A stretch of DNA of 64,000 nt from Sphingomonas sp. Leaf343. Lineage in GTDB: Bacteria; Pseudomonadota; Alphaproteobacteria; Sphingomonadales; Sphingomonadaceae. Below are positions 54,863-63,714 of the stretch, piece after piece. The notes below the pieces were generated by a model that had not been told where the DNA came from, made no database searches, and saw only the letters and a program-made list of their open reading frames with translations. How positions within the stretch are numbered: position 1 is the first letter of the stretch; every line of letters begins with the position of its first letter. The translations under genes were made by a program, and so were the position numbers. The stretch lies in contig NZ_LMPG01000015.1 in assembly GCF_001423765.1 (NCBI RefSeq), positions 1-64,000 of the forward strand, read 5' to 3'.

Positions 54863-56107
54863 TCAGGCGAGTTCGACCTGCGCCGTCTCGTAGCCCGCGG
54901 CCTGTAGCGCCAGCACCAGACGATCGAGGTGGGCGCGATCACGCGCCTCGCACTCGATATCGGTGACGAGGCCCTTGGCCGGCAGCGTCGTGAAGACGCG
55001 TTGATGATAGACCTCGATGATGTTGATCCGCTCCTGATCGAAGATCCGGGCGACGTTGAACAGCGCGCCGGGCTGATCCTGAAGTCGGATGCGCAGGCGC
55101 GCCAGCCGGCCCGAACGGGCCAGATCGCGCAGCAACACGTTCGCGAGCAGCCGGGTATCGATATTGCCACCGCACAGGACGACGCCGACGGTCTTGCCGC
55201 GGAACCGCTCCGGATGCTCGATCAGCGCGGCAAGGCCGGCTGCACCCGCCCCTTCGACCACCGTCTTCTCGATCTGCAACAACAGGCTGACGGCCTTTTC
55301 CAGACTGCGCTCGGAAACGAGGACGATGTCGTCGACCAGTTCGCGGACCATCGCCGACGTGATGCCGCCCGGCTCCTTGACCGCGATCCCTTCCGCCAGC
55401 GTGTCACCGGCGCAGGGCATGTCGGTGCCCCGGATGCGGTTGTACATGGACGGGTACAGCTCGGCCTCGACGCCGATCACCTCGATCGTGCGCCCTGCGG
55501 CACGTGCCACGGTCGCCATACCGGAAATCAGGCCGCCGCCACCGATCGGCGTCACGAACGTATCGATCGCCGGCACGTCCTCCAGCATCTCGATCGCGAC
55601 GGTGCCCTGCCCGGCAATGACGCGTGGGTCGTCGAACGGGTGGACGAAAGTGTATCCGCGCTCCGCCTCCAGCACGCGGGCATGGGCGTAGGCGGCGTCG
55701 AACGTCTCCCCCTCCAGCACGACGGTCGCGCCGTGGCCTTCGGTCTGGACGACCTTTACCGTCGGAGTCGTGGTGGGCATCACGATCGTCGCGGGAACGC
55801 CGAGACGGTTCGCATGATAGGCAAGGCCCTGCGCATGATTGCCGGCGGACGCCGCGATGACGCCCTTGTTCCGCGCCGCTTCAGACAGTTGCAGAAGCGT
55901 GTTGAGCGCGCCGCGTTCCTTGTACGCGGCGGTAAACTGGAGGTTTTCGAACTTCAGATACACCGTCGCGCCGGTCATCTCGCTCAGCGTCCGGCTAATC
56001 AGCGTCGGGGTCCGGACGATCGAGGCGCGGATGCGGTCGTGCGCCGTCCGGACGTCGTCGATGGACACGGGCAGGACGGGCTGCGGCGGGTTGATCTGCG
56101 TTGCCAT
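54863..56107 (-). CDS. ilvA: Threonine ammonia-lyase with ACT domain
   Basis: A 414-residue PLP enzyme that deaminates threonine to 2-oxobutyrate, the first step to isoleucine. The PLP lysine is K63 in AAYKERGALNTL, with SAGNHAQG and the phosphate-binding PIGGGGLISG. A single C-terminal ACT domain (about 335-414, RIRLQDQPGALFNVARIF) suggests allosteric control by an amino acid. The length fits the one-ACT branch, shorter than E. coli IlvA and longer than TdcB. Divergent from the next gene by 43 bases. Confidence 0.93.
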   Translation of the reverse strand: MATQINPPQPVLPVSIDDVRTAHDRIRASIVRTPTLISRTLSEMTGATVYLKFENLQFTAAYKERGALNTLLQLSEAARNKGVIAASAGNHAQGLAYHANRLGVPATIVMPTTTPTVKVVQTEGHGATVVLEGETFDAAYAHARVLEAERGYTFVHPFDDPRVIAGQGTVAIEMLEDVPAIDTFVTPIGGGGLISGMATVARAAGRTIEVIGVEAELYPSMYNRIRGTDMPCAGDTLAEGIAVKEPGGITSAMVRELVDDIVLVSERSLEKAVSLLLQIEKTVVEGAGAAGLAALIEHPERFRGKTVGVVLCGGNIDTRLLANVLLRDLARSGRLARLRIRLQDQPGALFNVARIFDQERINIIEVYHQRVFTTLPAKGLVTDIECEARDRAHLDRLVLALQAAGYETAQVELA

Positions 56108-56150
56108 TGACGGGCGTTAGACCGTCTGGCGCGGTGGGGGAACACCGCTT

Positions 56151-57008
56151 ATGCGCGGACGCATGGCAAGACTGGCATTCATCGGCACAGGCGTCATGGG
56201 CGCGCCCATGGCAGGACATCTGGCGAAGGCCGGGCACGACGTCGTCGTCTTCAACCGGACCCGCGCCAAGGCGGAGGCGACCGGGCTTGAGGTGGCGGAC
56301 ACGCCCGCCGCCGCTGCCGAGGGCGCGGATGCGGTGTTCACGTGCGTGGGCAACGACGACGATCTGCACGCGGTGACGCTCGGGCCGGATGGCGCGTTCG
56401 CGGCGATGCGCGACGGCGCGCTGTTCGTGGATCACACGACCGTGTCTGCGGACATCGCCAGACGACTGGCGGCGGAGACGCGGTTGCTGGTCGTGGATGC
56501 GCCGGTGTCGGGCGGACAGGCCGGGGCGGAGAAGGGTGCACTGGCGATCATGTGCGGCGGCACCGCCGAGGCCGTCGCGGCGGCCGGACCGTTCATGCAG
56601 GCCTATGCCGCGCGCATCGTGCATGTCGGCGAGGCCGGCGCGGGTCAGCAGACCAAGATGTGCAACCAGATCGCGATCGCGGGCGTGATCCAGGGCGTGG
56701 CGGAATCGCTGCGGTTCGCGCAAGCCAGCGGGCTGGACACGGCCAAGGTGCTGGAGGCGATCTCCGGTGGCGCGGCGCAGAGCTGGCAGATGGTCAATCG
56801 CTGGCCGACGATGGCGGAGGAACGGTTCGACTTCGGCTTCGCGGTCGACTGGATGCGCAAGGATCTGGGGCTTGCGCTGGCGGAGGCGCGGAGCAATGGC
56901 GCGGTGCTGCCGGTCACGGCGCTGGTCGATCAATTCTACGCCGACGTGCAGGCGATGGGCGGCGGGCGCGACGATACGAGCTCGCTGATCCGGAGGCTGC
57001 CAAAGTGA
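56151..57008 (+). CDS. Beta-hydroxyacid dehydrogenase (3-hydroxyisobutyrate dehydrogenase-like)
   Basis: A 285-residue NAD(P)-dependent dehydrogenase. The dinucleotide motif FIGTGVMGAPMAGHLAKAGH is near the N-terminus, DAPVSGGQAGAEKG is the substrate loop, and the catalytic lysine lies in GAGQQTKMCNQI. Family members reduce or oxidise 3-hydroxyisobutyrate, tartronate semialdehyde or succinic semialdehyde; the substrate here is open. The start may be 56151 or the ATG at 56163. Its stop overlaps the amidohydrolase GTG by four bases, so it begins a three-gene operon. Confidence 0.9.
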   Translation: MRGRMARLAFIGTGVMGAPMAGHLAKAGHDVVVFNRTRAKAEATGLEVADTPAAAAEGADAVFTCVGNDDDLHAVTLGPDGAFAAMRDGALFVDHTTVSADIARRLAAETRLLVVDAPVSGGQAGAEKGALAIMCGGTAEAVAAAGPFMQAYAARIVHVGEAGAGQQTKMCNQIAIAGVIQGVAESLRFAQASGLDTAKVLEAISGGAAQSWQMVNRWPTMAEERFDFGFAVDWMRKDLGLALAEARSNGAVLPVTALVDQFYADVQAMGGGRDDTSSLIRRLPK

Positions 57009-58642
57009 GGCGGCTGTTCTTCGCCGCGCTGTTGATGCCGACGCCCGCTTTCGCGGATGCGCTGGTCGACAACGTCGCGGGCGTGACGCTGGACGCGGAT
57101 GGCAAGGTCGTGCGCTTCACCGGGCTGTTGATGACCCGCGACGGCATCGTGACGAAGCTGTTGTCGGCGAAGGACAAGCGGCCCGACAGGCTGGACTGGC
57201 GCGCGGACATGAAGGGGCGGGTGCTGATGCCCGGCTTCATCGACGCGCATGGGCACGTCATGGAACTCGGTTTCCGCAAGATCGAGCTGGATCTGGCGGA
57301 GACGAAGACGCTGGCGGACGCGCTGGAGCGGATCAGGGCCTATGCCGCGGCCAATCCGGACCGGCGCTGGATCGTCGGGGGCGGCTGGAATCAGGAGACC
57401 TGGGGGCTGGGTCGCTTTCCGACCGCGGCGGAGCTGGATTCGGCGGTGGGCGATCGGCCGGTCGTGCTGTCACGCGGCGACGGCCATGCGATCTGGGTCA
57501 GCACCGCAGCGATGCGGGAGGCGGGGGTCACCGCCAGAACCGTCTCCCCGCCGGGCGGGCGGATCGAGAAAACGGGCGCGCAGCCCTCGGGCGTGTTCGT
57601 GGATATGGCGCAGGCACTGGTCCAGAAGGTCGTGCCCGCGCCGCTGCCCAAGGAGCGGGATTCCGCGTTCCTGAAGGCGCAGGTGGCGCTGCTGTCGCTC
57701 GGCGTCACGGCGACCGCCGACATGGGGACCAGCGTCGACGACTGGCTGACGTATCGGCGGATGGGCGATCGCGGCGGCTTGCGGGTGCGGATCGTCAGCT
57801 ATGGGGCGGGGATCGACGATACGATCCGGATCGGCGGCACCGGGCCGACGCCGTGGCTGTACGGCGACCGGCTGAAGCTGGCGGGGGTGAAGCTGTATAG
57901 CGACGGCGCGCTGGGATCGCGGGGCGCGTGGCTGAAGGCGCCCTATGCGGATGCGCCGAAGGAGCGGGGGCTGGCGTTCAACACGGACACCTCGCTGCGC
58001 AACCTGATGAGCCGGGCGGCGATGGACGGGTACCAGATCGCGGTGCACGCGATCGGCGACGCCGCGAACGCGCAGGCGCTGGGCGCGATCGAGGAGCTGG
58101 CGGAGACGTACAAGGGCGACCGGCGCTGGCGGATCGAACATGCGCAGGTGGTCGACCCGGCCGACCTGCCGCGCTTCGGCCGGAACAGCATCGTCGCATC
58201 GATGCAGCCGGTCCACCAGACCGGCGACCGGACGATGGCGGAGGCGCGGCTGGGGCCGGCGCGGCTGACGGGGGCCTATGCGTGGGCGACGATGCTGAGG
58301 AACGGCGCGACGCTGGCGTTCGGATCGGACTATCCGGTCGAAAGCCCCGATCCGTTCGCGGGCTGGGCGGCGGCGTTCACGCGGACCGGGGCGGACGGGC
58401 AGCCGTTCGGAGGATGGCAGCCGCAGGAGGCGGTGACGCGCGAACAGGCATGGGCGGCGTTCACGATCGGCGCGTCGAGGGCGGGCTTCGCCGAGAAGCA
58501 GTTCGGCAGTTTGCAACCGGGCCAGCGCGCCGACTTCATCATCGTCGACCGCGATCCCATCCAGGCGGGCGCGACCGAACTGCGCCAGACCAAGGTCGAG
58601 GAGACGTGGGTCGGAGGCGAAAAGGTGTGGGAGCGGAAATAG
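57005..58642 (+). CDS. Secreted amidohydrolase (YtcJ-like, family 3)
   Basis: A 545-residue metal-dependent hydrolase. A signal peptide ([17 protein letters not shown]) directs it to the periplasm. Metal ligands follow the amidohydrolase pattern: H82xH84 in [11 protein letters not shown], later [19 protein letters not shown] and the aspartate in FGSDYPVES. Family 3 members cleave N-acyl amides or cyclic amides. The GTG start at 57005 lies within the previous stop. It overlaps glutaminase by 16 bases, suggesting linked use of amide nitrogen. Confidence 0.9.
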   Translation: MRRLFFAALLMPTPAFADALVDNVAGVTLDADGKVVRFTGLLMTRDGIVTKLLSAKDKRPDRLDWRADMKGRVLMPGFIDAHGHVMELGFRKIELDLAETKTLADALERIRAYAAANPDRRWIVGGGWNQETWGLGRFPTAAELDSAVGDRPVVLSRGDGHAIWVSTAAMREAGVTARTVSPPGGRIEKTGAQPSGVFVDMAQALVQKVVPAPLPKERDSAFLKAQVALLSLGVTATADMGTSVDDWLTYRRMGDRGGLRVRIVSYGAGIDDTIRIGGTGPTPWLYGDRLKLAGVKLYSDGALGSRGAWLKAPYADAPKERGLAFNTDTSLRNLMSRAAMDGYQIAVHAIGDAANAQALGAIEELAETYKGDRRWRIEHAQVVDPADLPRFGRNSIVASMQPVHQTGDRTMAEARLGPARLTGAYAWATMLRNGATLAFGSDYPVESPDPFAGWAAAFTRTGADGQPFGGWQPQEAVTREQAWAAFTIGASRAGFAEKQFGSLQPGQRADFIIVDRDPIQAGATELRQTKVEETWVGGEKVWERK

Positions 58643-59574
58643 ATCTCTCTCGCATCGTCGCCGACATCGCCGAGGAGATGAAGGCGGCGCCCGACCGGGG
58701 CACGCCCGCCGCCTATATCCCGCCGCTGGCGAAGGTCGATCCGGCGAAGTTCGGGATGGCGGTGATCGAGGCGGACGGAACCTGCCATCTGACGGGCGAC
58801 GCGGAGGAGACGTTCTCGATCCAGTCGATCAGCAAGGTCTTCGCATTGACGCTGGCGCTGGGGCATGTCGGCGACCAGTTGTGGACGCGCGTCGGGCGGG
58901 AGCCGTCGGGGAGCGCGTTCAATTCCATCGTGCAGCTGGAGTTCGAACACGGCATCCCGCGCAACCCGTTCATCAACGCCGGCGCGATCGTGGTCGCCGA
59001 TATCCTGCTGGGCCGGAACGAGCCGCGCGAGGCGATCGGGGAGATGCTGCGCTTCGTCCGGACGCTGGCGGGGGAGGACGAGATCGTCATCGACCGCGAG
59101 GTGGCGGATGCGGAGGCGGCGAGCGGATACCGGAACGTGGCGCTGGCCAGCTATATGCGGTCGTTCGGCAACATCCATCACGATGTCGGGCGCACGCTGG
59201 GCGTTTACTTCCATGCCTGCGCGCTGGCGATGAGTTGCCGGCAACTGGCGCTGGCGGGCCGGTATCTGATGGCGGACGGGATGCTGCCGTCGACGGGGCG
59301 GCGGATCGTGTCGGCGCAGCGGGCGCGGCGGATCAACGCGCTGATGCTGACGTGCGGGCATTACGACGGATCGGGCGAGTTCGCGTTCCGGGTCGGGTTG
59401 CCGGGCAAGTCCGGGGTCGGCGGCGGCATCCTGGCGGTGGTGCCGGGGCGGGCGAGCATCGCGGTGTGGTCGCCCGGGCTGAACGAGCGGGGCAATTCGC
59501 AGCTCGGGACGCTGGCGCTGGAGCGGCTGGTGCAGCGGACCGGGTGGTCGGTGTTCGAGCCGGCGCGGGGGTAG
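58627..59574 (+). CDS. glsA: Glutaminase
   Basis: A 315-residue serine-type glutaminase that hydrolyses glutamine to glutamate and ammonia. The serine-lysine pair is in [12 protein letters not shown] (S67, K70). [27 protein letters not shown] and [15 protein letters not shown] are family segments. The GTG start at 58627 lies 16 bases inside the amidohydrolase end, supported by GGAGG eight bases upstream; no later start gives the full N-terminus. It is the last gene of the operon and ends before a strong terminator. Confidence 0.92.
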   Translation: MGAEIDLSRIVADIAEEMKAAPDRGTPAAYIPPLAKVDPAKFGMAVIEADGTCHLTGDAEETFSIQSISKVFALTLALGHVGDQLWTRVGREPSGSAFNSIVQLEFEHGIPRNPFINAGAIVVADILLGRNEPREAIGEMLRFVRTLAGEDEIVIDREVADAEAASGYRNVALASYMRSFGNIHHDVGRTLGVYFHACALAMSCRQLALAGRYLMADGMLPSTGRRIVSAQRARRINALMLTCGHYDGSGEFAFRVGLPGKSGVGGGILAVVPGRASIAVWSPGLNERGNSQLGTLALERLVQRTGWSVFEPARG

Positions 59575-59597
59575 AACGGAACTCCACCGACGCGGTC

Positions 59598-59619
59598 ATG
59601 CCGGCCTTGTCCCGGGATG
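59598..59619. repeat. REP-like intergenic hairpin
   Basis: ATGCCGGCC...CCCGGGAT is an imperfect member of the ATGCCGG...CCGGCAT repeat family, followed by GACGGGG as in the copy at 21180. Confidence 0.5.
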
Positions 59620-59650
59620 ACGGGGATCGAGCCGACGACGACGACGACAA

Positions 59651-59688
59651 AAGGCCGTGGCGCCCCCCGGTGCCACGGCCTTCGTTTT
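59651..59688. terminator. Bidirectional Rho-independent terminator between glsA and ctrA
   Basis: AAGGCCGTGGC and GCCACGGCCTT form an 11-bp stem around GCCCCCCGGT, followed by CGTTTTT on the plus strand; ACAAAA before it gives a T-run on the minus strand. This is the clearest terminator in the window and serves both convergent genes. Confidence 0.9.
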
Positions 59689-59706
59689 TCCCCGAGAGAG
59701 GAAGGG

Positions 59707-60411
59707 TTACGCCACCTGGGCGGTTTCGCCGAGTTCGTCGGGTTCGCGCAGCACGTAGCCGCGGCCCCAGACCGTCTCGATATAATTCTCGCCGTCGCAT
59801 GCGAGGCTGAGCTTCTTGCGCAGCTTGCAGATGAAGACGTCGATGATCTTGAGTTCGGGTTCGTCCATGCCGCCATAGAGATGGTTCAGGAACATCTCCT
59901 TGGTCAGCGTGGTGCCCTTGCGGAGCGACAACAGCTCCAGCATCGCATATTCCTTGCCGGTCAGGTGCACGCGGGCACCGTCGACCTCGACCGTCTTGGC
60001 GTCGAGGTTGACCGCCAGCTTGCCGGTGCGGATGACCGACTGCGAATGGCCCTTCGACCGGCGGACGACGGCGTGGATGCGCGCCACCAGTTCCTCGCGG
60101 TGGAACGGCTTGGTCACGTAGTCGTCCGCGCCGAAGCCGAAGCTGCGGACTTTCGAATCCATCTCGTTGACGCCCGACAGGATCAGCACCGGCGTCGTCA
60201 CGCGCGCCACGCGCAGCTTCTTCAGCACGTCGTAACCGTGCATGTCCGGCAGATTAAGGTCGAGCAGGATGATATCGTAGTCGTAGAGTTTGCCGAGATC
60301 CAAGCCTTCCTCACCGAGATCGGTGGTGTAGACGTTGAAGCCCTCGGTCGTCAGCATGAGCTCGATCGCCTTGGCGGTCGTCGGCTCGTCCTCGATCAGC
60401 AGCACGCGCAT
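59707..60411 (-). CDS. ctrA: Cell-cycle response regulator CtrA
   Basis: A 234-residue OmpR-type regulator that binds TTAA-N7-TTAA boxes and, in alphaproteobacteria, controls motility and, in some, cell division genes. The receiver opens [20 protein letters not shown] with phosphoacceptor D51 in [16 protein letters not shown] and a lysine in [13 protein letters not shown]. The winged helix contains [32 protein letters not shown]. The ATG at 60411 is the canonical start; upstream codons are not CtrA-like. The C-terminus lacks the Ala-Ala ending used for ClpXP proteolysis in Caulobacter, ending AQVA. It is followed by a terminator. Confidence 0.97.
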   Translation of the reverse strand: MRVLLIEDEPTTAKAIELMLTTEGFNVYTTDLGEEGLDLGKLYDYDIILLDLNLPDMHGYDVLKKLRVARVTTPVLILSGVNEMDSKVRSFGFGADDYVTKPFHREELVARIHAVVRRSKGHSQSVIRTGKLAVNLDAKTVEVDGARVHLTGKEYAMLELLSLRKGTTLTKEMFLNHLYGGMDEPELKIIDVFICKLRKKLSLACDGENYIETVWGRGYVLREPDELGETAQVA

Positions 60412-60463
60412 CAGGCAGTTCCCCACTTGGCGTGGCCGCTTTTTTCCCGAAGCGACCGACCCG

Positions 60464-60525
60464 GATTCCATTAACCAAACAACATCTGAAGGCAAAAGGT
60501 TAATTCGAGCTTAATCGAGTGATTC
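60464..60525 (-). promoter_or_regulatory. ctrA control region: CtrA box and GANTC sites
   Basis: On the ctrA strand, TTAA-N7-TTAA (60500-60514) reads on into TTAACC, matching the CtrA consensus, and a second half-site (TTAACCA, 60471-60477, plus strand) lies nearer the gene. GATTC sites for CcrM-type methylation lie at 60464-60468 and 60521-60525. The arrangement suggests autoregulation and methylation-linked timing. Confidence 0.75.
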
Positions 60526-61650
60526 CGGCGAGTCGTCCCTCGTTATGAGTGTAATGTGTGCGGTGCGCGGGATGTCTTCGCCCAGTACCTCGCGCAGATA
60601 GAGGCTGCGAATCAGGGTGAAGAACACCACCAGCAGCGCCGCCGAGAAGAACAGGCCGAAGATGCCGAAGATCACGCCGATGCCGATGATCGCGAACACG
60701 GTGATGGCGGGCGGGATCGCGATGACGCGTTGCTGGACATAGGGGGTGATGAAGTTGGTCTGGATCAGGCGCACGATCGCATAGGTGGCGAGCGTGCCGA
60801 TCAGCGGGCCGGTGCCGACCGTCGCGGCGAGGCCCAGCGCGGGGATCATCGCCGCGGTCGGGCCGACATAGGGGATGAATTCCGACAGCCCCGCGAGCAG
60901 CCCCAGCGCGGCGGCGGAGGGGACGCCGGAAATCGCGAGCCCGGTGCCGACGAGGACGCCCATCGACGTCATCAGGATCAGCGACGAGCGCAGCCAGAGG
61001 CGCAGCGTTTCCCCGACGTCGAACAGCGCATCCTCGAATGCGGGACGGTGGCGCGGCGGGACCAGCAGCAGCAGGCCGCGCTCATAGACCTTCGGATCGG
61101 CGGCGAGGAACAGCGAGCCGATGAGCAGCAGCAGCGCGTTGAGGAGCAGCTCGCCCGCGCCCTGCGCCAGCCCGCCGATGTCCTGCGCGACGCGGCTGCC
61201 GGCATAGGCGGCGCGGACGGCGTCGACGATCTTCTCCCCCACCGCCGACCGGCTGGCCCAGGCGGCGAGCTGGTCGATCAGGCCGGGCAGGGCGGTGACG
61301 AGCGCGTTGACCTGTTGACGGAAGGCGACGCCGAACAGCCAGACGAGGAACGCGATGGCGGCGAGGACGCTGGCCATGCCGAGGCCGAGCGAGAGTTTGG
61401 CCGATGCGCCGGTGCGGCGGCGATACATGCGGGCGAGCGCATGGATGACGGTCGCGCCGAGGACCGAGCCGAAGGCGAGGATCAGCAGGTCGCTGGCGCG
61501 CCACAGCGCGAGCAGGACGGCGGCGATGACCACGAGGATGAGGGTGCGGCGGATGAACCGGGCATCGTCGGCGTCGGGGGCGAGGCGCGGGGTGGGTCGA
61601 AGCGGAGGCGCCGACGCGGTGTCCTCCACGTCGCGGTGTTCGGGGGTCAT
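60511..61650 (-). CDS. AI-2E family transporter (TqsA/PerM-like)
   Basis: A 379-residue polytopic membrane protein. Hydrophobic segments near 30-70, 90-115 and 200-350, with the family motif GLLAGLSEFIPYVGPTAAMIPA and FITPYVQQRVIAIPPAITVFAII, identify the AI-2E/PerM family. Members export small molecules or act as Na+/H+ antiporters; the autoinducer role is not general. The ATG at 61650 has AGGGGA upstream. Its last codons overlap the CtrA box of the next gene. Confidence 0.9.
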   Translation of the reverse strand: MTPEHRDVEDTASAPPLRPTPRLAPDADDARFIRRTLILVVIAAVLLALWRASDLLILAFGSVLGATVIHALARMYRRRTGASAKLSLGLGMASVLAAIAFLVWLFGVAFRQQVNALVTALPGLIDQLAAWASRSAVGEKIVDAVRAAYAGSRVAQDIGGLAQGAGELLLNALLLLIGSLFLAADPKVYERGLLLLVPPRHRPAFEDALFDVGETLRLWLRSSLILMTSMGVLVGTGLAISGVPSAAALGLLAGLSEFIPYVGPTAAMIPALGLAATVGTGPLIGTLATYAIVRLIQTNFITPYVQQRVIAIPPAITVFAIIGIGVIFGIFGLFFSAALLVVFFTLIRSLYLREVLGEDIPRTAHITLITRDDSPESLD

Positions 61651-61746
61651 GCGGTGGTCCCCTGCTTGCCGGCCGAGGACGGGACGCAGGTGCCGTGCGC
61701 TGGATCGTAGAGGGTGTGGCGCGACAACCAGGGCGTCGCCACCGGA

Positions 61747-61764
61747 CCCCGGCCTTCGCCGGGG
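61747..61764. repeat. REP-like hairpin
   Basis: CCCCGGC and GCCGGGG pair around CTTC, followed by TGGAGCAGGCATGACGGGGG. It lies between the LysR stop and the AI-2E start, resembling the other intergenic repeats. Confidence 0.5.
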
Positions 61765-61843
61765 TGGAGCAGGCATGACGGGGGAAGGTCGGCGGCCGTC
61801 CTGCATTCGCGGGGGGACTGGGAAGGCGCGGGCAGCGGGGGGA

Positions 61844-62773
61844 TCATCCCGCCGACTCTCGCAGATCGTCGGCGTGCGGGACAGGCAGGCTGCGCAGGCG
61901 GTCGGTGAGGAAGGCGATCAGTGCCTCGACGCGGGCGGGGCGCAGCGCGCTGGGCGGCGTGAGGAGGTGGAGGGCGGTGGCGCTGGGCGACCAGTCCTTG
62001 AGGATCGGGACGAGCGCGCCGCTGGCGAGATGCGGACCGATGATGAATTCTGGCAGGCGCGAGATGCCGAGGCCGGCGAGCAGCGACGGGACGAGAGCGT
62101 CGCCGCTGTTCGCCATCAGCGGGCCGGCGGTGCGGATGCTGAGGTCGGCACCGTCGGGGCCGCGGAAACGCCACGGGCCGGGGACGTTGGCATATCCCAG
62201 CACGCGGTGGCGGCCGAGATCGGCGGGGGTCATCGGTTCGCCATAGTGCGCCAGATAGGCGGGGGCGGCGACGATGTGCGCCTGGATCGCGCAGAGGCGG
62301 CGGGCGCGGAGCGAACTGTCGGCGAGGTCGCCGATCCGGAGCGCCACGTCGAATCCCTCCGCGACGATGTCGACGCGCGAGTCGGATAGATGCAATTCGA
62401 TTTCGATTGCGGGGTGCTCGGCGAGGAAATCGGCGACGATCGGCGCGATGTTGGTGATGCCGAAGCTCATCGGTGCCGCGAGTCGGATGCGACCTGCGGG
62501 CGCGGCGGCAGCGCTGCGCGCGGCTTCCTCCGCGGCGGTGGCCTCCGCGACGATGCGGCGGGCATGGTCGGCGAGGGGGCGGCCCGACTCGGTCAAGGCC
62601 AGCCGGCGCGAGGTGCGGTGGAACAGCGACTGGTCGAGATGCGCCTCCAGCCGGGCGACCGCCTTCGATACGGTCGCCTTGCTGAGGCCGATCGCCTCGG
62701 CCGCGCCGCTGAACGAGCGATGCTCCGCGACGGCGGCGAAGATCGCCCAGGCTTCGAGGTCGGGTAGTCTCAT
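61844..62773 (-). CDS. LysR-family transcriptional regulator
   Basis: A 309-residue LysR protein. The winged helix is in the first 60 residues (LEAWAIFAAVAEHRSFSGAAEAIGLSKATVSKAVARLE) and the periplasmic-binding-like effector domain follows (RIRLAAPMSFGITNIAP). It is divergent from the pirin gene, 157 bases apart. LysR/pirin/WrbA neighbours are common in proteobacteria; such LysR proteins usually activate the divergent genes in response to quinones or oxidants. The effector is not deduced. Confidence 0.93.
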   Translation of the reverse strand: MRLPDLEAWAIFAAVAEHRSFSGAAEAIGLSKATVSKAVARLEAHLDQSLFHRTSRRLALTESGRPLADHARRIVAEATAAEEAARSAAAAPAGRIRLAAPMSFGITNIAPIVADFLAEHPAIEIELHLSDSRVDIVAEGFDVALRIGDLADSSLRARRLCAIQAHIVAAPAYLAHYGEPMTPADLGRHRVLGYANVPGPWRFRGPDGADLSIRTAGPLMANSGDALVPSLLAGLGISRLPEFIIGPHLASGALVPILKDWSPSATALHLLTPPSALRPARVEALIAFLTDRLRSLPVPHADDLRESAG

Positions 62774-62842
62774 CGGTCCTGCTCCCCGTGCCTCCGCCCT
62801 CTTTCAAGGGGAGAGTTGCTTCCGCGTACCGTCTACCACACG

Positions 62843-62866
62843 AAACGATCGTTTTCTATCGTTTCC
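62843..62866. promoter_or_regulatory. AAACGATCGTTT palindrome in LysR/pirin divergent region
   Basis: A perfect 12-bp palindrome (62843-62854) is followed by a half-site, ATCGTTTCC (62858-62866). Position midway between the divergent LysR and pirin genes suits a LysR operator, although the classical T-N11-A pattern is only partly met. Confidence 0.5.
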
Positions 62867-62930
62867 ATTTACGCGACCTTCGCGATCCCTATCTTGGCGA
62901 CAACAGAGACGCACAGGAAGGGAGTTTCCC

Positions 62931-63644
62931 ATGCTCGATACCAGGACCCGCATCGATCGTCGCGCTTTCGAGACGCTGGGCCATGCCGATCACGGCTGGC
63001 TGGACGCGCGGCATCATTTCTCGTTCGCCAGCTATCACGATCCCGACCGGATGGGCTGGGGTGCGATCCGGGTGTGGAACGACGACGTGATCGCGCCGAA
63101 CAGCGGTTTCCCGCCGCACCCGCACCGCGACATGGAGATCATCACCTATGTCCGCACCGGGGCGATCACGCACGAGGACTCGCTGGGCAACAAGGGCCGC
63201 ACCGGCGCGGGCGACGTGCAGGTGATGAGCGCCGGATCGGGCGTTCGCCACGCCGAATACAATGTCGAGGCGGAGGCGACGACGCTGTTCCAGATCTGGG
63301 TCGAGCCGACGACGCGCGGCGGCGAGCCGAGCTGGGGCGCCAAGCCGTTCCCGAAGGGCGAACGCTCGGGCAAGCTGACCGTGCTGGCGAGCGGTTTCGC
63401 CGAGGACACCGATGCGCTGAAGATCCGCGCCGAAGCGCGCGTGCTGGCGGCGACGCTGGCGGCGGGCGAGAGCGTGACGCACACGGTGGGGGCGGGGCGC
63501 CATGCCTATCTGGTTCCCGCGACGGGGGCGCTGACGATCGACGGCGAGACGGTGAACGCACGCGACGGCGTGGCGCTGTCGGCGGGAACGGTGACGATCA
63601 CCGCGACCGAAGATGCCGAGATCGTTCTGGTCGACGCCGCCTGA
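62931..63644 (+). CDS. Pirin-family bicupin protein
   Basis: A 237-residue pirin. The N-terminal cupin holds the metal ligands H63 and H65 (PPHPHRDME), H107 and E109 ([10 protein letters not shown]), as in iron-binding pirins, some of which have quercetin 2,3-dioxygenase activity. The C-terminal cupin is degenerate, as usual. GGAAGGGAG before the ATG at 62931 gives an excellent ribosome site. It is likely controlled by the divergent LysR gene. Confidence 0.93.
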   Translation: MLDTRTRIDRRAFETLGHADHGWLDARHHFSFASYHDPDRMGWGAIRVWNDDVIAPNSGFPPHPHRDMEIITYVRTGAITHEDSLGNKGRTGAGDVQVMSAGSGVRHAEYNVEAEATTLFQIWVEPTTRGGEPSWGAKPFPKGERSGKLTVLASGFAEDTDALKIRAEARVLAATLAAGESVTHTVGAGRHAYLVPATGALTIDGETVNARDGVALSAGTVTITATEDAEIVLVDAA

Positions 63645-63652
63645 CCCCTTTC

Positions 63653-63689
63653 GCGCCGCCCGGTCGTTAGGCCGGGCGGCGCTTTCTTT
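63653..63689 (+). terminator. Rho-independent terminator after pirin gene
   Basis: GCGCCGCCCGG and CCGGGCGGCGC form a perfect 11-bp stem around TCGTTAGG, followed by TTTCTTTC. It separates pirin from wrbA. Confidence 0.85.
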
Positions 63690-63714
63690 CCCGACGCTTA
63701 CGGAGTTTACCCGC

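Noticed and set aside
59630..59650. GAC triplet microsatellite
   Set aside because: Only about five units and next to a terminator; too short to suggest phase variation.
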